Below are positions 44,412 to 53,441 of a DNA stretch of 64,000 nt, in pieces (within the stretch, counting starts at the first letter, position 1; the number at the start of each line of letters is the position of its first letter). The stretch comes from Halioglobus japonicus (GTDB lineage Bacteria > Pseudomonadota > Gammaproteobacteria > Pseudomonadales > Halieaceae). The notes beneath the pieces are model-generated. The model had not been told where the DNA came from and searched no databases. It saw only the letters and a list, made by a program, of their open reading frames with translations. Location of the stretch: the NCBI GenBank assembly GCA_902705825.1, contig CACSIL010000050.1, forward strand, positions 44,273 to 108,272, given 5' to 3'. The translations under genes and the position numbers were made by a program.

Positions 44412-44753
44412 CTATCCACAACACTTTTTGTATTTCTTGCCACTGCCGCAGAGACAAGGTTCGTTTCGTGCAGGTGTTTTATCCACCTTTACAGTAGCCG
44501 CCTTGTTGAGCAGGGCTGTCAGCTCCGCGATCGATTCTTCAGCGCCTTCACTGGTATCGACACTGATGTCGGCATAGAGTTGCGCATCATCCACCAGCGC
44601 CTGAACTTCTTGCTGGCGCTCCTCGCTGGTAACAACCAGTGCCAGCGGGTATTTCTTGCTACCCCCATTCCTGCTTGCATTGGTCGTATAGGCAACACCG
44701 ACGTGATCCTTGCGTGAATCCTGTCGGCCGTTGAAGAAAAACTTGTCTGACAT
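44412..44753 (-). CDS. SEC-C metal-binding protein (PBPRA1643-like)
   Basis: A 113-aa protein. 'MSDKFFFNGRQDSRKDHVGV' opens it and the SEC-C zinc motif 'ARNEPCLCGSGKKYKKCCG' closes it, the same layout as the PBPRA1643-type SWIM/SEC-C proteins of marine gammaproteobacteria. The middle is a small alpha/beta segment ('YPLALVVTSEERQQEVQALV'). The motif is C-x-C-x8-C-C. Function unknown; SEC-C motifs bind zinc and mediate protein contacts. It follows the frameshifted lipoprotein gene by 35 bp. Confidence 0.85.
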   Translation of the reverse strand: MSDKFFFNGRQDSRKDHVGVAYTTNASRNGGSKKYPLALVVTSEERQQEVQALVDDAQLYADISVDTSEGAEESIAELTALLNKAATVKVDKTPARNEPCLCGSGKKYKKCCG

Positions 44754-44788
44754 TGTCTGGTCCTTGTTGGGGGAGGCCGTGCGGTTGG

Positions 44789-46127
44789 CTAATACTTCTC
44801 GGGGTTGAAGGAAATCTGCATGGGATTGCCCAAGGCGATAGTAACAGGCTGGTAGTATTCTGGCCCGGGTTGCGAGTAAATCGTTTCCGGGTCGGGCTGA
44901 TTCCCTGGCCCGCCCGGGTTGTAGAAAGGCGTGTATGGCGCTGCTGCAGGGATGTGAACCACAGCGATACGGGCAATCGCAGCCTCTTCGCCGCGCAGCA
45001 CGATATCGATCTGATTGTCGTGATCCTCAACATACGCGTCATCATATGACGGGGCGGCCACACCGAGCTCGGCAAGCCCAACTACCTCAATCTCACCGTA
45101 CCCGGGTAATTCATAACGGGTGTCGGTTTCTGTGAGCCACAGCAGCTTGCTGTAGTCATCGGCGGCGATGTCCTCTGGCGCCACGCCAACCCTGAAATAG
45201 CGGGCGAACTCGGATGGGTACATAGACCTGACGCCATCGGGTGAAAAACCGCCGGTGGTGAGAATGCGCAGGCGGTACTGGGCGGCGTCGCCGTAGAGTG
45301 CGACCAGATCATTCGGTGTATATCCGGCTGATTGGCCGGCCGGTGCGCCCTCTCCTGCAAGCCCCGCCGATGATCGTGTCAGTTTGGCGGCGCACAGGCG
45401 AGGACCTTTGCCGCGCGCGTATGCGGTGAGGGGTTCACTGCCATCTCCGAAGCCAAGACCAATGGCATTAAAGAGTCCGTGCGGTGTCACCAGCATCAAT
45501 TCATCGACAATTTCGAATTGCACCGGATACACCGCATCGGGATTGGAAGGGTCCAGACGATTACCAAAATTGCCGTTCATTACCAGCGTACTGCGCTCGT
45601 TGTACTCTGCATTGGGTAAAAGCCCGATGTTCATCGGTGTGATGGCTTCACCATTGTTCAAGCGCACGACAATGTCTTCGCGCCGCACTGAAGAGGCCAG
45701 CACCGGGTTGGAGAACTCCATCGGCAAACCGTCGCCGAAAGGCGAGGGGTAGCCAAAACTGTTCGTGATCGTGCTAAGAGACACTGCTGAGGTGTATGCA
45801 CGCAGAGCAATCGTCGCTGGATCGACTGCGCTGCTAACGTTGTGCCAGCCGGCACCCGCGCTGCGCGTCAGCGCTTCCGGTTCTTCTAACGTCTGTCCAT
45901 CTGCACCAAATTCGGGAATGCCATTGATGTCTGTGAAGCCAAGGCCTGCAGCTAAAATGGCGGGCTCTTCTTGCCAGTAATCAGCCTCAATCAGCAGATC
46001 TACCATCATCGCTTGATAAAACGGCGGCAGCGGAAGGTCATTGTCCTGAGAAGAGGATGAGCTGTTATCGCGGGCGAGTAGTCCAGCTGATAGTAGCAGG
46101 ATCAGGGTTTTTACGCGTGGCAGACAC
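44789..46127 (-). pseudogene. Secreted protein, N-terminal frameshift, unknown family
   Basis: The main frame (46009 to 44789) starts at an ATG inside the mature protein. Upstream in that frame there is a signal-like 'TLILLLSAGLLA' but no ATG, GTG or TTG. A GTG at 46127 with GGGAG seven bases before it reads MSATRK and then leaves frame at a run of five A (plus-strand T5, 46108-46112). With four A it would give MSATRKTLILLLSAGLLA followed by DNSSSSQD. The lipobox position is Arg (CGC, 46072-46070) where Cys (TGC) would be expected. So an insertion in a homopolymer and a possible Cys-to-Arg change affect export. The 400-residue body is unrecognised ('LVTPHGLFNAIGLGFGDGSE', 'IRIAVVHIPAAAPYTPFYNP'-like proline-rich end). 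Downstream of the OprC-like receptor. Confidence 0.6.
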
Positions 46128-46240
46128 TGTCTTACTCCCTTGAGGAATGAAATGACTTTAGGTGCAGCCCTGGGAGAGTAATGACGTTACTTTGCAGGCC
46201 GATAGTGTCTGTTATAGCGAATGGGAATAGTGCGCTCAAT

Positions 46241-46267
46241 ACTATTGGCAACTTAACTGCCAATAGT
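46241..46267. terminator. Perfect 10-bp hairpin after the copper-receptor gene
   Basis: ACTATTGGCA (46241-46250) and TGCCAATAGT (46258-46267) enclose ACTTAAC. It lies 66 bp past the receptor stop on the minus strand. There is no T run, so it may be a terminator, an RNA-stabilising element or an operator for the next gene. Confidence 0.45.
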
Positions 46268-46332
46268 TGCCAGGATTGATGTCTGGGCCGGTTGACGTTT
46301 TCTCGAGCGCGTATGACGTGAGCCAGGAAAGC

Positions 46333-48534
46333 CTAGAAGCTGTAATTGGCTCCTACGTAAAGAGACCGGCCCATGCCGGGCACGGTAACCCCCCAGGGGA
46401 CGCCAGTGGGGCTCATGGTTTGCCCCTGGCCGACATAGGCGCCACCCAGCGGCATGTCGTAGCCTTTGTCGAATGCATTTTCCACGCCCAGATCCAGTCT
46501 CAAGTCGCGCCATGTATAACTGCCGCGAATATTGAACAGGCTATAGCTGGATGTCGACACCTCGTTACGGACTTCGGATACGTCGTCCTTATCGGCGACC
46601 ACCTGCCACTCCAGTGCACCGGTCCAGGCCAGCTTGGTGTACTCAAGCATGGCCGTCGCGTTCAGTGGCATGATGTTGTAAAGGTTGTCGCCCGTCGAGT
46701 CGTTTTCACCTTTGACATAGCTGACGGTGCCGCGGAGAGTGAAGTCACCCAATGACGCATTCCCACCCAGATGGCGGAAGCCCGAGATGTCAACGCCATA
46801 CAGCTTGGCATCCTCGTTATCAAACGTCAGATAGCGAAACCCGGGAATTGCATTGGACTCCATGCACATCATGGCGGTACACGTGGTCGCGTCAATATAG
46901 CTCTGCACATAGGTGAAATAGGGGGATACTCTCAGTTGCCAGTGCTCCTGCCGGGGATCGTGCCAGTCCAGAGTCACGCTGACGGTGTTGGCAATTTCGG
47001 GGTCGAGATCAAGGTTACCAACGTAGCCGTTGCCATCGCCGGCCAGATTGATCATGCGCATGGCCATGCCGACCGTCGACCACGTGTAGCGCTCGTAGAG
47101 ATTCGGCGAGCGTGTCTTGCGCGCCACGCCAAATTCCCAACTCAGCGATTGGCTGGGGATATAGCGCGCCTGCAGGCTGGCATCCCAGTTGTTGTCGTTG
47201 ATGCTGTGGTCCTGGGCATTGAAAGCGACGGCATCGGCCTGATACATCATGCTGTAGCCCTGAACATCATCGCTGTCCATGCGCACGGCTTCGTAGCGTA
47301 TACCGGCCAGCGTCATCCACTGCTCGTTCCACTGCGCCTGCCATTCACCGAATGCCGCGTAACGATCGCGCTTGCCATTGCGGATATTCCAGAAGGTCTC
47401 CGGCGACATCATCATGCCCGAGCCAGAAGGCGGCCACCAGTCATCCAACTGGTACAGCTGCACTTCACCGCCCATGCGCAGCAGGTCGCGGTCCGAGAGC
47501 TTGTAATCCACTGCTAGCGCCGCGCCGCTGTTCTTGCCGCGGGTTTTCATCGGCATGCCGGGCGCGTCGCCGTACCAGTACTGTTTATCGTCGCCGAAGT
47601 TCATCTCGTGCGTGGTTTTTTCGTAAAAGATGCGCGAGTTGATTTCACCCCATGCGTAGTCAGCACTGTGCCTCAGTACGATCTGGGTGCTCTCGTTGTC
47701 CAGCATGTCCATGCGCTGGTTGGGAAAGCCCTGATCGGGGATGTGCTGGTAGCCCACCTCAAGGTCGATCAGATGGTTGTCCAGTTTTATCGCGGCGCCG
47801 ACTTGCTGGTTTTGTGTCTCATAGTAGGTCGAGCCGACCTCATCGGCTGCCAGTGAACCCCGCCCAGGCGCTGCGGGTCCGGCTGGCTTAAAATTCTTGC
47901 CGGCCTTGTAGTCATCTGCCGTGGCATAGGCGCCGCTGTAACGTACACTGATCCATTCATTGGCCGCGGTTAACGTCAGGTTGGCGCCATAGGCGTCGCC
48001 ATTGGAGCGGTAGAACGTACCCATTTCGCCGCCGAGGAGGGCATCGTCGCCATCGTTTGTAAATTCTGGCTCGGGCGATTTAACGATGATGGTGCCACCG
48101 ATACTGTCGCCACCCTGGCTCACTGGTGTGATACCGGCCAGAACTTCAATGCTGTCTACATTGGTGGGGTCGATATAGCTCATTGGCGGGTTCATATGGT
48201 TGCCGCAGGCAGAGACCAGGTCCATACCGTCGACTTTGATGCGCAGACGGTCATCGCCTAGCCCGCGAATCACGGGCAGGCTTGAAACACCGCCGGCATT
48301 GTATACGTTGATGCCGGGGAGTCCGCGTAACAGGGCGGCACTGTCGCTGGTGGCGGCGCGTTTGGGTCGCAAATCATCGGCAGTGAGTTGAGTCGCACCG
48401 TTGGCTGCATCCCATTCGGTGGCGGTAACCAGCACTTCGCTGATTTCCTCGTTGTGCTCTATGTGGTCGGCATTGGCAAGAGTTGAGCTGCAAGCAAGTA
48501 ATGCGACGAGTAGGGGGCGTTGGTGAAAGCCCAT
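46333..48534 (-). CDS. TonB-dependent copper receptor (OprC/NosA-like)
   Basis: A 733-aa receptor. Signal peptide (LLVALLACSSTLANA), His-rich start of the mature protein (DHIEHNEEISEVLVTATEWD, including the TonB box), and plug motifs 'LLRGLPGINVYNAGGVSSLP' and 'DSIGGTIIVKSPEPEF'. The plug has 'DLVSACGNHMNPPMSYIDP', the Cys/His/Met-rich segment characteristic of OprC-type copper receptors. Met-rich barrel stretches ('SGSGMMMSPETFW', 'AMMCMESNAIPG') fit copper handling. The barrel ends 'GMGRSLYVGANYSF'. Copper specificity is inferred from family motifs. Confidence 0.87.
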   Translation of the reverse strand: MGFHQRPLLVALLACSSTLANADHIEHNEEISEVLVTATEWDAANGATQLTADDLRPKRAATSDSAALLRGLPGINVYNAGGVSSLPVIRGLGDDRLRIKVDGMDLVSACGNHMNPPMSYIDPTNVDSIEVLAGITPVSQGGDSIGGTIIVKSPEPEFTNDGDDALLGGEMGTFYRSNGDAYGANLTLTAANEWISVRYSGAYATADDYKAGKNFKPAGPAAPGRGSLAADEVGSTYYETQNQQVGAAIKLDNHLIDLEVGYQHIPDQGFPNQRMDMLDNESTQIVLRHSADYAWGEINSRIFYEKTTHEMNFGDDKQYWYGDAPGMPMKTRGKNSGAALAVDYKLSDRDLLRMGGEVQLYQLDDWWPPSGSGMMMSPETFWNIRNGKRDRYAAFGEWQAQWNEQWMTLAGIRYEAVRMDSDDVQGYSMMYQADAVAFNAQDHSINDNNWDASLQARYIPSQSLSWEFGVARKTRSPNLYERYTWSTVGMAMRMINLAGDGNGYVGNLDLDPEIANTVSVTLDWHDPRQEHWQLRVSPYFTYVQSYIDATTCTAMMCMESNAIPGFRYLTFDNEDAKLYGVDISGFRHLGGNASLGDFTLRGTVSYVKGENDSTGDNLYNIMPLNATAMLEYTKLAWTGALEWQVVADKDDVSEVRNEVSTSSYSLFNIRGSYTWRDLRLDLGVENAFDKGYDMPLGGAYVGQGQTMSPTGVPWGVTVPGMGRSLYVGANYSF

Positions 48535-48606
48535 GCATGTCTCCCTGAGTGGTTCGAATTCAGGGGCGGCATTGTAGACAAGTTTTCAGCAACTGAAGAT
48601 GTGGCA

Positions 48607-48641
48607 AATTGTCGCAGGCGAATAAGCACCTGCGGACAATT
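48607..48641 (-). terminator. Hairpin between transglutaminase-like gene and copper receptor
   Basis: AATTGTCGCAGG (48607-48618) and CCTGCGGACAATT (48629-48641) pair over 12 bp with a one-base bulge. The stem lies 19 bp after the transglutaminase-like stop on the minus strand and is followed by TTT only. Probably a terminator separating the two genes. Confidence 0.55.
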
Positions 48642-48659
48642 ATGACGGTAGCGGTTTGG

Positions 48660-49355
48660 CTACCTCTCTGTTTCGAGCTCCACATCGGTGGCCCAGTCGC
48701 CCGCTTGGGGAATGTTCTCGCTAGCAGTATCAGCGAATAAGCTCGGATAGTGTGTTTGCATGGTGGTCATCATGTCGTCGAATGGAAGATCCAGATACTC
48801 CCCGCGGTCATTGAGGTATTCCATGTGTCGATTACCTGCAACATCGAACTCGTGGTAGAGGCTATCCTCCAGGCCATTGAACTCCAGTGGTCGCAGGGCA
48901 AACTTTTCACACAGCTCGATGTTAAATGCCGGCGTGGCCTTGACCCAGCGGCCCTCGAGAAAGAGTGAGGTATAACCGTGGTAATAGAAGACATCCGTTT
49001 GCATGGATTGGCGCAGGCGCTCGGTAGACAGGTGATTGCGCACGTCCGCATAGCCCACTCTGGCGGGAATACCCTGTGCGCGGCACAGTGCTGCCAGCAA
49101 TAATGCTTTGGGAACGCACCAACCTTCGCCGACTGTCAGAGTGGCGCTGGCAAGGTAGGCTTCAGGGGTTTTCTCTACGCGATAGGGGTTGTAGCGCACC
49201 TGATCCCGCACCCAGTAGTAAAGGCTGACGGCATTGGCGACATCTCCGGCCGAGGAGGCTGTTAGTGATGTGGCCAGCGTCGTGATGGACGGGTGTGCGC
49301 TGTCGATAAAACGGCTGGGCGCGAGGCATTCCTCTGGGTGCGGGAAATCAATCAT
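48660..49355 (-). CDS. Transglutaminase-like cysteine protease-fold protein
   Basis: A 231-aa cytoplasmic protein with the transglutaminase-like core: 'VSLYYWVRDQVRYNPYRVEK', catalytic Cys in 'VGEGWCVPKALLLAALCRAQ' followed by 'GIPARVGYADV', catalytic His in 'VFYYHGYTSLFLEG', and Asn/Asp region 'RWVKATPAFN'. Relatives are of the YebA/Ta0027 type, peptidase- or amidase-like; substrate unknown. It lies between the DUF3365 haem protein and the copper receptor, all on the minus strand, but separated from the receptor by a hairpin. Confidence 0.85.
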   Translation of the reverse strand: MIDFPHPEECLAPSRFIDSAHPSITTLATSLTASSAGDVANAVSLYYWVRDQVRYNPYRVEKTPEAYLASATLTVGEGWCVPKALLLAALCRAQGIPARVGYADVRNHLSTERLRQSMQTDVFYYHGYTSLFLEGRWVKATPAFNIELCEKFALRPLEFNGLEDSLYHEFDVAGNRHMEYLNDRGEYLDLPFDDMMTTMQTHYPSLFADTASENIPQAGDWATDVELETER

Positions 49356-49428
49356 TGTGCGGACTCTTTCACCAAATTGGTTTACGGGGCGTGTTGAAAT
49401 CCGCAGCGTACAATATTGTCAGCACAAG

Positions 49429-49983
49429 CTAAAGTTTGCCGGATACGCTGATGGCGCCGCGCACTTCACCCAGACTGTAGCCGGTGGCCCAATCGTCGGG
49501 GTAGTACTCTTGCAATGTGTCCTGAACATCATCTGCAAGCGTTTCGCCGTGGCAGACCAGACATAGAGGCTCTACTACCTGAGCTTGCATATAGCGATAT
49601 TGCCCTTTGATGACTTCACCGACATACAGATCTGCTGGAGCTTCGCCTGCGGCCTGGCGCCGGTCGAAGTCTAGTAGGACATCGTGTTCCCAGGTGTCGG
49701 GCACTGCCCGGCTGGCATTGCGTGATTTGAGGCTGACACGCTTCACGGACCAGCCGGACTCGGCGCTGAGCGCATCTGCAATCTCCGGTGCTATGTCAGC
49801 GCACACGGCGATGGCGTTAGTCGGGCCTCCGTCAGCCATGGCCTGCTTTAACTGCGGTTTCAACATGCCGACGAAGCGGTCGGCCAGCGCGGCCGCTTGC
49901 TTTTGATGTTCATTCGTTGTGTCCGCGCTCAGAATCTGTGAGTAGCCGACGGCCAAAAGTGCGATGAGAATCAATCTACGCAT
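49429..49983 (-). CDS. DUF3365 haem-binding periplasmic protein
   Basis: 184 aa from the ATG at 49983, which opens a signal peptide (MRRLILIALLAVGYSQILSA); the frame is open upstream but without signal character. The mature part has 'ALADRFVGMLKPQLKQAMAD' and 'IAVCADIAPEIADALSAESG', 'VSLKSRNASRAVPDTWE' and one c-type haem motif 'CLVCHG' near residue 145, as in Tll0287-like DUF3365 proteins. Likely a periplasmic redox or gas/redox-sensing cytochrome. Role unknown. Confidence 0.82.
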   Translation of the reverse strand: MRRLILIALLAVGYSQILSADTTNEHQKQAAALADRFVGMLKPQLKQAMADGGPTNAIAVCADIAPEIADALSAESGWSVKRVSLKSRNASRAVPDTWEHDVLLDFDRRQAAGEAPADLYVGEVIKGQYRYMQAQVVEPLCLVCHGETLADDVQDTLQEYYPDDWATGYSLGEVRGAISVSGKL

Positions 49984-50280
49984 GATGTCATTTCCATTAT
50001 CCATGAGGTAAGTCAATCCTATAGGTGGTTCACGAGAGTGCGCCATGATGCAGCTCAATGAATCCTGATTGCGGCGATTTCGGGGGCGGCGCAAAGTGGG
50101 TGATTCGCTACCACTGATGCCGCAGTGAGTTCTTTAACAGCGCCAATATGAAGTGGTAGGCTAGGGTATAGAGGGCTGGCCGTGTGCATAGAAGGTCAGT
50201 GCCGTTGCTGATGCCACTGGGATGTAGATTGTTCTCGGTGATATCAGTACCTACTGTATTGCCAGGAGAATTTATATCCA

Positions 50281-51099
50281 ATGCTCTGGGGTGTAGGCAT
50301 CATTATCGGACTCGTTCTCGGCCTTACAGGCGCCGGAGGGTCTGTATTTGCCGTACCATTATTGATATGGATAGTTGGGCTGGAGCCCTCGCAGGCGATT
50401 GGCATCTCGTTAGGGGTTGTCGCCATCGCCGCATTGTTTGGGGTGATCACCCGTTTGCGCAGCGGCGAAATACAGTGGTTGCCTGCGTTGGTATACGCCA
50501 CTCTCGGTTCGATTGTTGCGCCCGTCGGCCAGTGGCTGAACCAGCGCATTGATGATCAGTGGCTGATGGCTGGTTTCGGATTTCTGGTGCTAATTATTGC
50601 GTTGCGTCTTTGGTTGCAGGCCAGCAGAAGTCCGCAGGAAACGCGGGCGGTGCGTGCGAGCGTAAGCGCAGGGAAAGACGATGCCGGAGCCGTCTGTCGT
50701 ATGATCAATAACCAGCCGTTTAGAATCGGCCTGCCCTGTGCTGCGGGCATGAGTGGTGGTGCAATACTCACCGGTATCCTGTCTGGTCTGTTTGGTGTGG
50801 GGGGTGGGTTTATTATCGTTCCCACCCTGCTGTTTCTCACCAGAATTTCTATTCGTCAGGCGGTGGCCACTTCGCTGGTTGTGATCAGCGCGGTTGGAAT
50901 CAGCGGTTTCAGCAGTTTTTTGTTAGGCGGGGGAAACCCGGGTACCGGCATTCTGCTGCAAGTCGCAGCCGGTAGTATTGTTGGTATGACCGCGGGAGTT
51001 TTCTGCAGTCGCTTCCTCAGCGGCCCTGTGTTGCAAAAAGTCTTTGCAGTGATGATGTTAGCGATCGGCGGCATCACCGTGTATACCCAAGTTTTATGA
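50281..51099 (+). CDS. TauE/SafE-family sulfite/anion exporter
   Basis: A 272-aa protein with eight or so membrane helices in two homologous halves, each starting with the TauE signature: 'GIIIGLVLGLTGAGGSVFAV' and 'GILSGLFGVGGGFIIVPTLL'. The helix 3 motif 'GISLGVVAIAALFGV' and the second-half 'ATSLVVISAVGISGF' are also conserved. Start chosen at 50281 with AGGAG 13 bases upstream. It is 13 bp upstream of a persulfide dioxygenase, so it most likely exports the sulfite or thiosulfate made by that enzyme. Confidence 0.9.
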   Translation: MLWGVGIIIGLVLGLTGAGGSVFAVPLLIWIVGLEPSQAIGISLGVVAIAALFGVITRLRSGEIQWLPALVYATLGSIVAPVGQWLNQRIDDQWLMAGFGFLVLIIALRLWLQASRSPQETRAVRASVSAGKDDAGAVCRMINNQPFRIGLPCAAGMSGGAILTGILSGLFGVGGGFIIVPTLLFLTRISIRQAVATSLVVISAVGISGFSSFLLGGGNPGTGILLQVAAGSIVGMTAGVFCSRFLSGPVLQKVFAVMMLAIGGITVYTQVL

Positions 51100-51112
51100 T
51101 GGAGGTGTTGTT

Positions 51113-51811
51113 ATGATATTTCGACAATTGTTTGAACGAGAGAGTTCCACCTACACGTATTTGCTTGGCGATGAGGCAAGCCGTGAAGCGGTATTGATAG
51201 ACCCGGTCAATACAGAGATAGAGCTGTATATGCGACTGCTCAACGAACTGGGGTTGCGACTCGTGGTGGCGCTCGATACTCATGTGCATGCGGATCACAT
51301 CACCGCGCTCGGTGAGCTGCGTAAACGCACTGCGTGTACAACCATGGTAGGTTTTTCCGGGGAGGTCGACTGTGCCTCGGAAGGGCTTGAGGATGGCAAG
51401 ATCATCAAGGTCGGCGATATCGTCATCGACGTGCTGTATACACCGGGGCACACCGATGACAGTTTCAGTTTTCTTGTGAACGACAATGCAACCAAGTTTT
51501 TATTCAGTGGTGATACTCTGTTGATTCGTGGCACGGGGCGAACCGACTTCCAAAACGGCGACCCGGCACAACTTTACGCCAGTCTGCATAACAAACTTCT
51601 GAGCTTGCCGGACGATACCAGGGTCTATCCGGCCCACGACTACAAGGGCTGGACCATGTCGACCATTGGCGAAGAGAAACGTACCAACCCACGACTGGAG
51701 CCTGCCACCGAGGCCGCTTTTATCGAGCTGATGAACAACCTGAATCTGCCAAACCCCAAGATGATGGATGTGGCCGTGCCTGCCAACCGCGCCTGTGGGA
51801 TGCAAGTCTAG
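51113..51811 (+). CDS. Persulfide dioxygenase (ETHE1-like)
   Basis: A 232-aa metallo-beta-lactamase-fold enzyme. 'DTHVHADHITAL' gives His57, His59, Asp61 and His62; 'YTPGHTDDSFSF' gives His113; 'FSGDTLLIRGTGRTDFQNGD' gives Asp134 and the ETHE1-type substrate loop; 'YPAHDYKGWTMSTIGEEKRT' is the ETHE1 signature. It oxidises glutathione persulfide to sulfite and glutathione. It follows the TauE gene with a GGAGGTG ribosome site. No sulfide:quinone reductase gene is in the window. Confidence 0.93.
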   Translation: MIFRQLFERESSTYTYLLGDEASREAVLIDPVNTEIELYMRLLNELGLRLVVALDTHVHADHITALGELRKRTACTTMVGFSGEVDCASEGLEDGKIIKVGDIVIDVLYTPGHTDDSFSFLVNDNATKFLFSGDTLLIRGTGRTDFQNGDPAQLYASLHNKLLSLPDDTRVYPAHDYKGWTMSTIGEEKRTNPRLEPATEAAFIELMNNLNLPNPKMMDVAVPANRACGMQV

Positions 51812-51884
51812 TGATAATGTTTGGCCTGGGAATACTGGGCAAGGAGTTGTCAATGTTGTTTGCCAAACCGCCCCGTAACGCGCT

Positions 51885-53186
51885 GTGAACATAGTCGACA
51901 CATGCGGCCTCAGCACGAGTGTCGCAAATCCGATCGCCAGAGACGCCGTCGCCCGCTACGTGGACACTGTGCTGCGGTACTCAGCGCATTGGGAAAGCGC
52001 GCTTGAGGCGCTTGAGATCGAGCCGGAGAATGTGCTGGTGCGCGTGTTGGCGGCGGACTTCTATCTGGCGAAGGGGAATGTCGCTGAAACACAGGAGCAA
52101 TTGCGGCATGCGTTGCGAGTCGAAGAGAGTGGTCCGGATTCTCTATCCCCCCGGGAGAGGGCGCTGAGTCGCGCGATGAGGCAGTGGCTGGTTGAGGGAG
52201 CGCCACATGAGGCTCTGGCCACACTAATGGACGCACTCACGCAGTGGCCAACGGATCTGTTTATGCTCAAGCGCGCGCAGCTTGTGGCGTTTGTGCTAGG
52301 CGATTACAAGGCGATGCTGCAAGCAGCCAGGATATCTGAGAGAGAGTGCCAGGAGACGCCCCTGTTCTATGGGCTACTCAGCTTTGCATTAGAACAGAAC
52401 GGTGAGGCTGGTCTCGCCGAGGTTGCGGCGCGCCGCGCACTGGAGATTGATGCGAGAGATGTGTGGGCACAGCACTGTCTCGCGCACACACTTTACTTTA
52501 GCGGCAGGCACGAGGAGGGCACGGCGTTTCTTCAGGCGCACGCCAGTGATTGGGATGATTGTATGTCCTTTATGTATACCCACAACTACTTCCATCTCGC
52601 GATTGCCCATCTCGCACTCGGGCACTGGCGTACCGTGGAGCATATTTTTGACGAGCATGTGTGGCCACTGGCGGAGCCTGCTCCTGTGGGCGACGGCCGC
52701 GCCTTCGCGCGCACAGATCGCGCAGACGTACAGGACCAGCTCGGCGCGCTCGGGTTACTGCTCAAGTACGAGTTGCGCCGCGCCGTATACGGAGTTGATA
52801 ACCCTGTCGCGTCGCGCTGGGCCAGCGTGCTTGAGTATGTCGCATTGCCTGTGCGCTCGCTGGATCCATTGCACGATGTACTCGTCGTGCACGCGCTGGT
52901 CCGTCTGGGGCGGCTTGACGAGGCTGAGGTAGCGGTTAACACGACGATGCGCGAGTATGTGGAGGCGCAGCAAGATGTCTCGCGTCGCAATGATCTCACC
53001 GTGCAGTGGCTGGGCTATGCACGTGGCGTGCTCGCGGCGGGCCGTGGCGATTGGGGCGAGGCCGCTGAGTTAATCACGCAGGCGCTGGCAACACACGGTG
53101 GCGCGGCAATGGGCGGCTCCAATGAACAACGGGAAGTGCTCCACGAGTTTCTGCTACTCGCGCTCGACAATTCCGGGCAAAGTTGA
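51885..53186 (+). CDS. TPR-repeat protein (TTC38-like)
   Basis: A 433-aa, all-helical protein starting at GTG. Repeats are visible through 'AHWESALEALEIEPENVLVR', 'ALTQWPTDLFMLKRAQLVAF', 'AARRALEIDARDVWAQHCLA' and 'HTLYFSGRHEEGTAFLQAH', and the layout resembles TTC38-like proteins. No signal peptide, so cytoplasmic. A tiny ORF (ATG at 51853 with AAGGAG) ends at a TGA overlapping this GTG and might couple its translation. Arg/Ala/Leu-rich. Function unknown. Confidence 0.8.
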   Translation: MNIVDTCGLSTSVANPIARDAVARYVDTVLRYSAHWESALEALEIEPENVLVRVLAADFYLAKGNVAETQEQLRHALRVEESGPDSLSPRERALSRAMRQWLVEGAPHEALATLMDALTQWPTDLFMLKRAQLVAFVLGDYKAMLQAARISERECQETPLFYGLLSFALEQNGEAGLAEVAARRALEIDARDVWAQHCLAHTLYFSGRHEEGTAFLQAHASDWDDCMSFMYTHNYFHLAIAHLALGHWRTVEHIFDEHVWPLAEPAPVGDGRAFARTDRADVQDQLGALGLLLKYELRRAVYGVDNPVASRWASVLEYVALPVRSLDPLHDVLVVHALVRLGRLDEAEVAVNTTMREYVEAQQDVSRRNDLTVQWLGYARGVLAAGRGDWGEAAELITQALATHGGAAMGGSNEQREVLHEFLLLALDNSGQS

Positions 53187-53441
53187 GTTAGCGCCGTTCA
53201 GTGCGAATGCCGGTATTCGCTTTCCTGGATCATTTGGCCAGTTGAAGTATTTGTGCCATCGCGCATGGCCTTTACTCGGCCGGCTGCAGTTGGCCGTACA
53301 GCATCAGACTGTGGCACATGGCCGTTAACTGTTACTCAAATCTTCAATCGTGATGGCAGTGAGAAACCCGGTGAAGTATCGCCCCAGACCCTTTACTATT
53401 CATGCCCAATAACTAAAAACTATAATTATGAGATCAGTCAT

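Noticed and set aside
53253-53441. 63-residue extension of the monooxygenase
   Set aside because: The stretch has no sense relative to the family, and the FAD motif is at the usual distance from the ATG at 53442.
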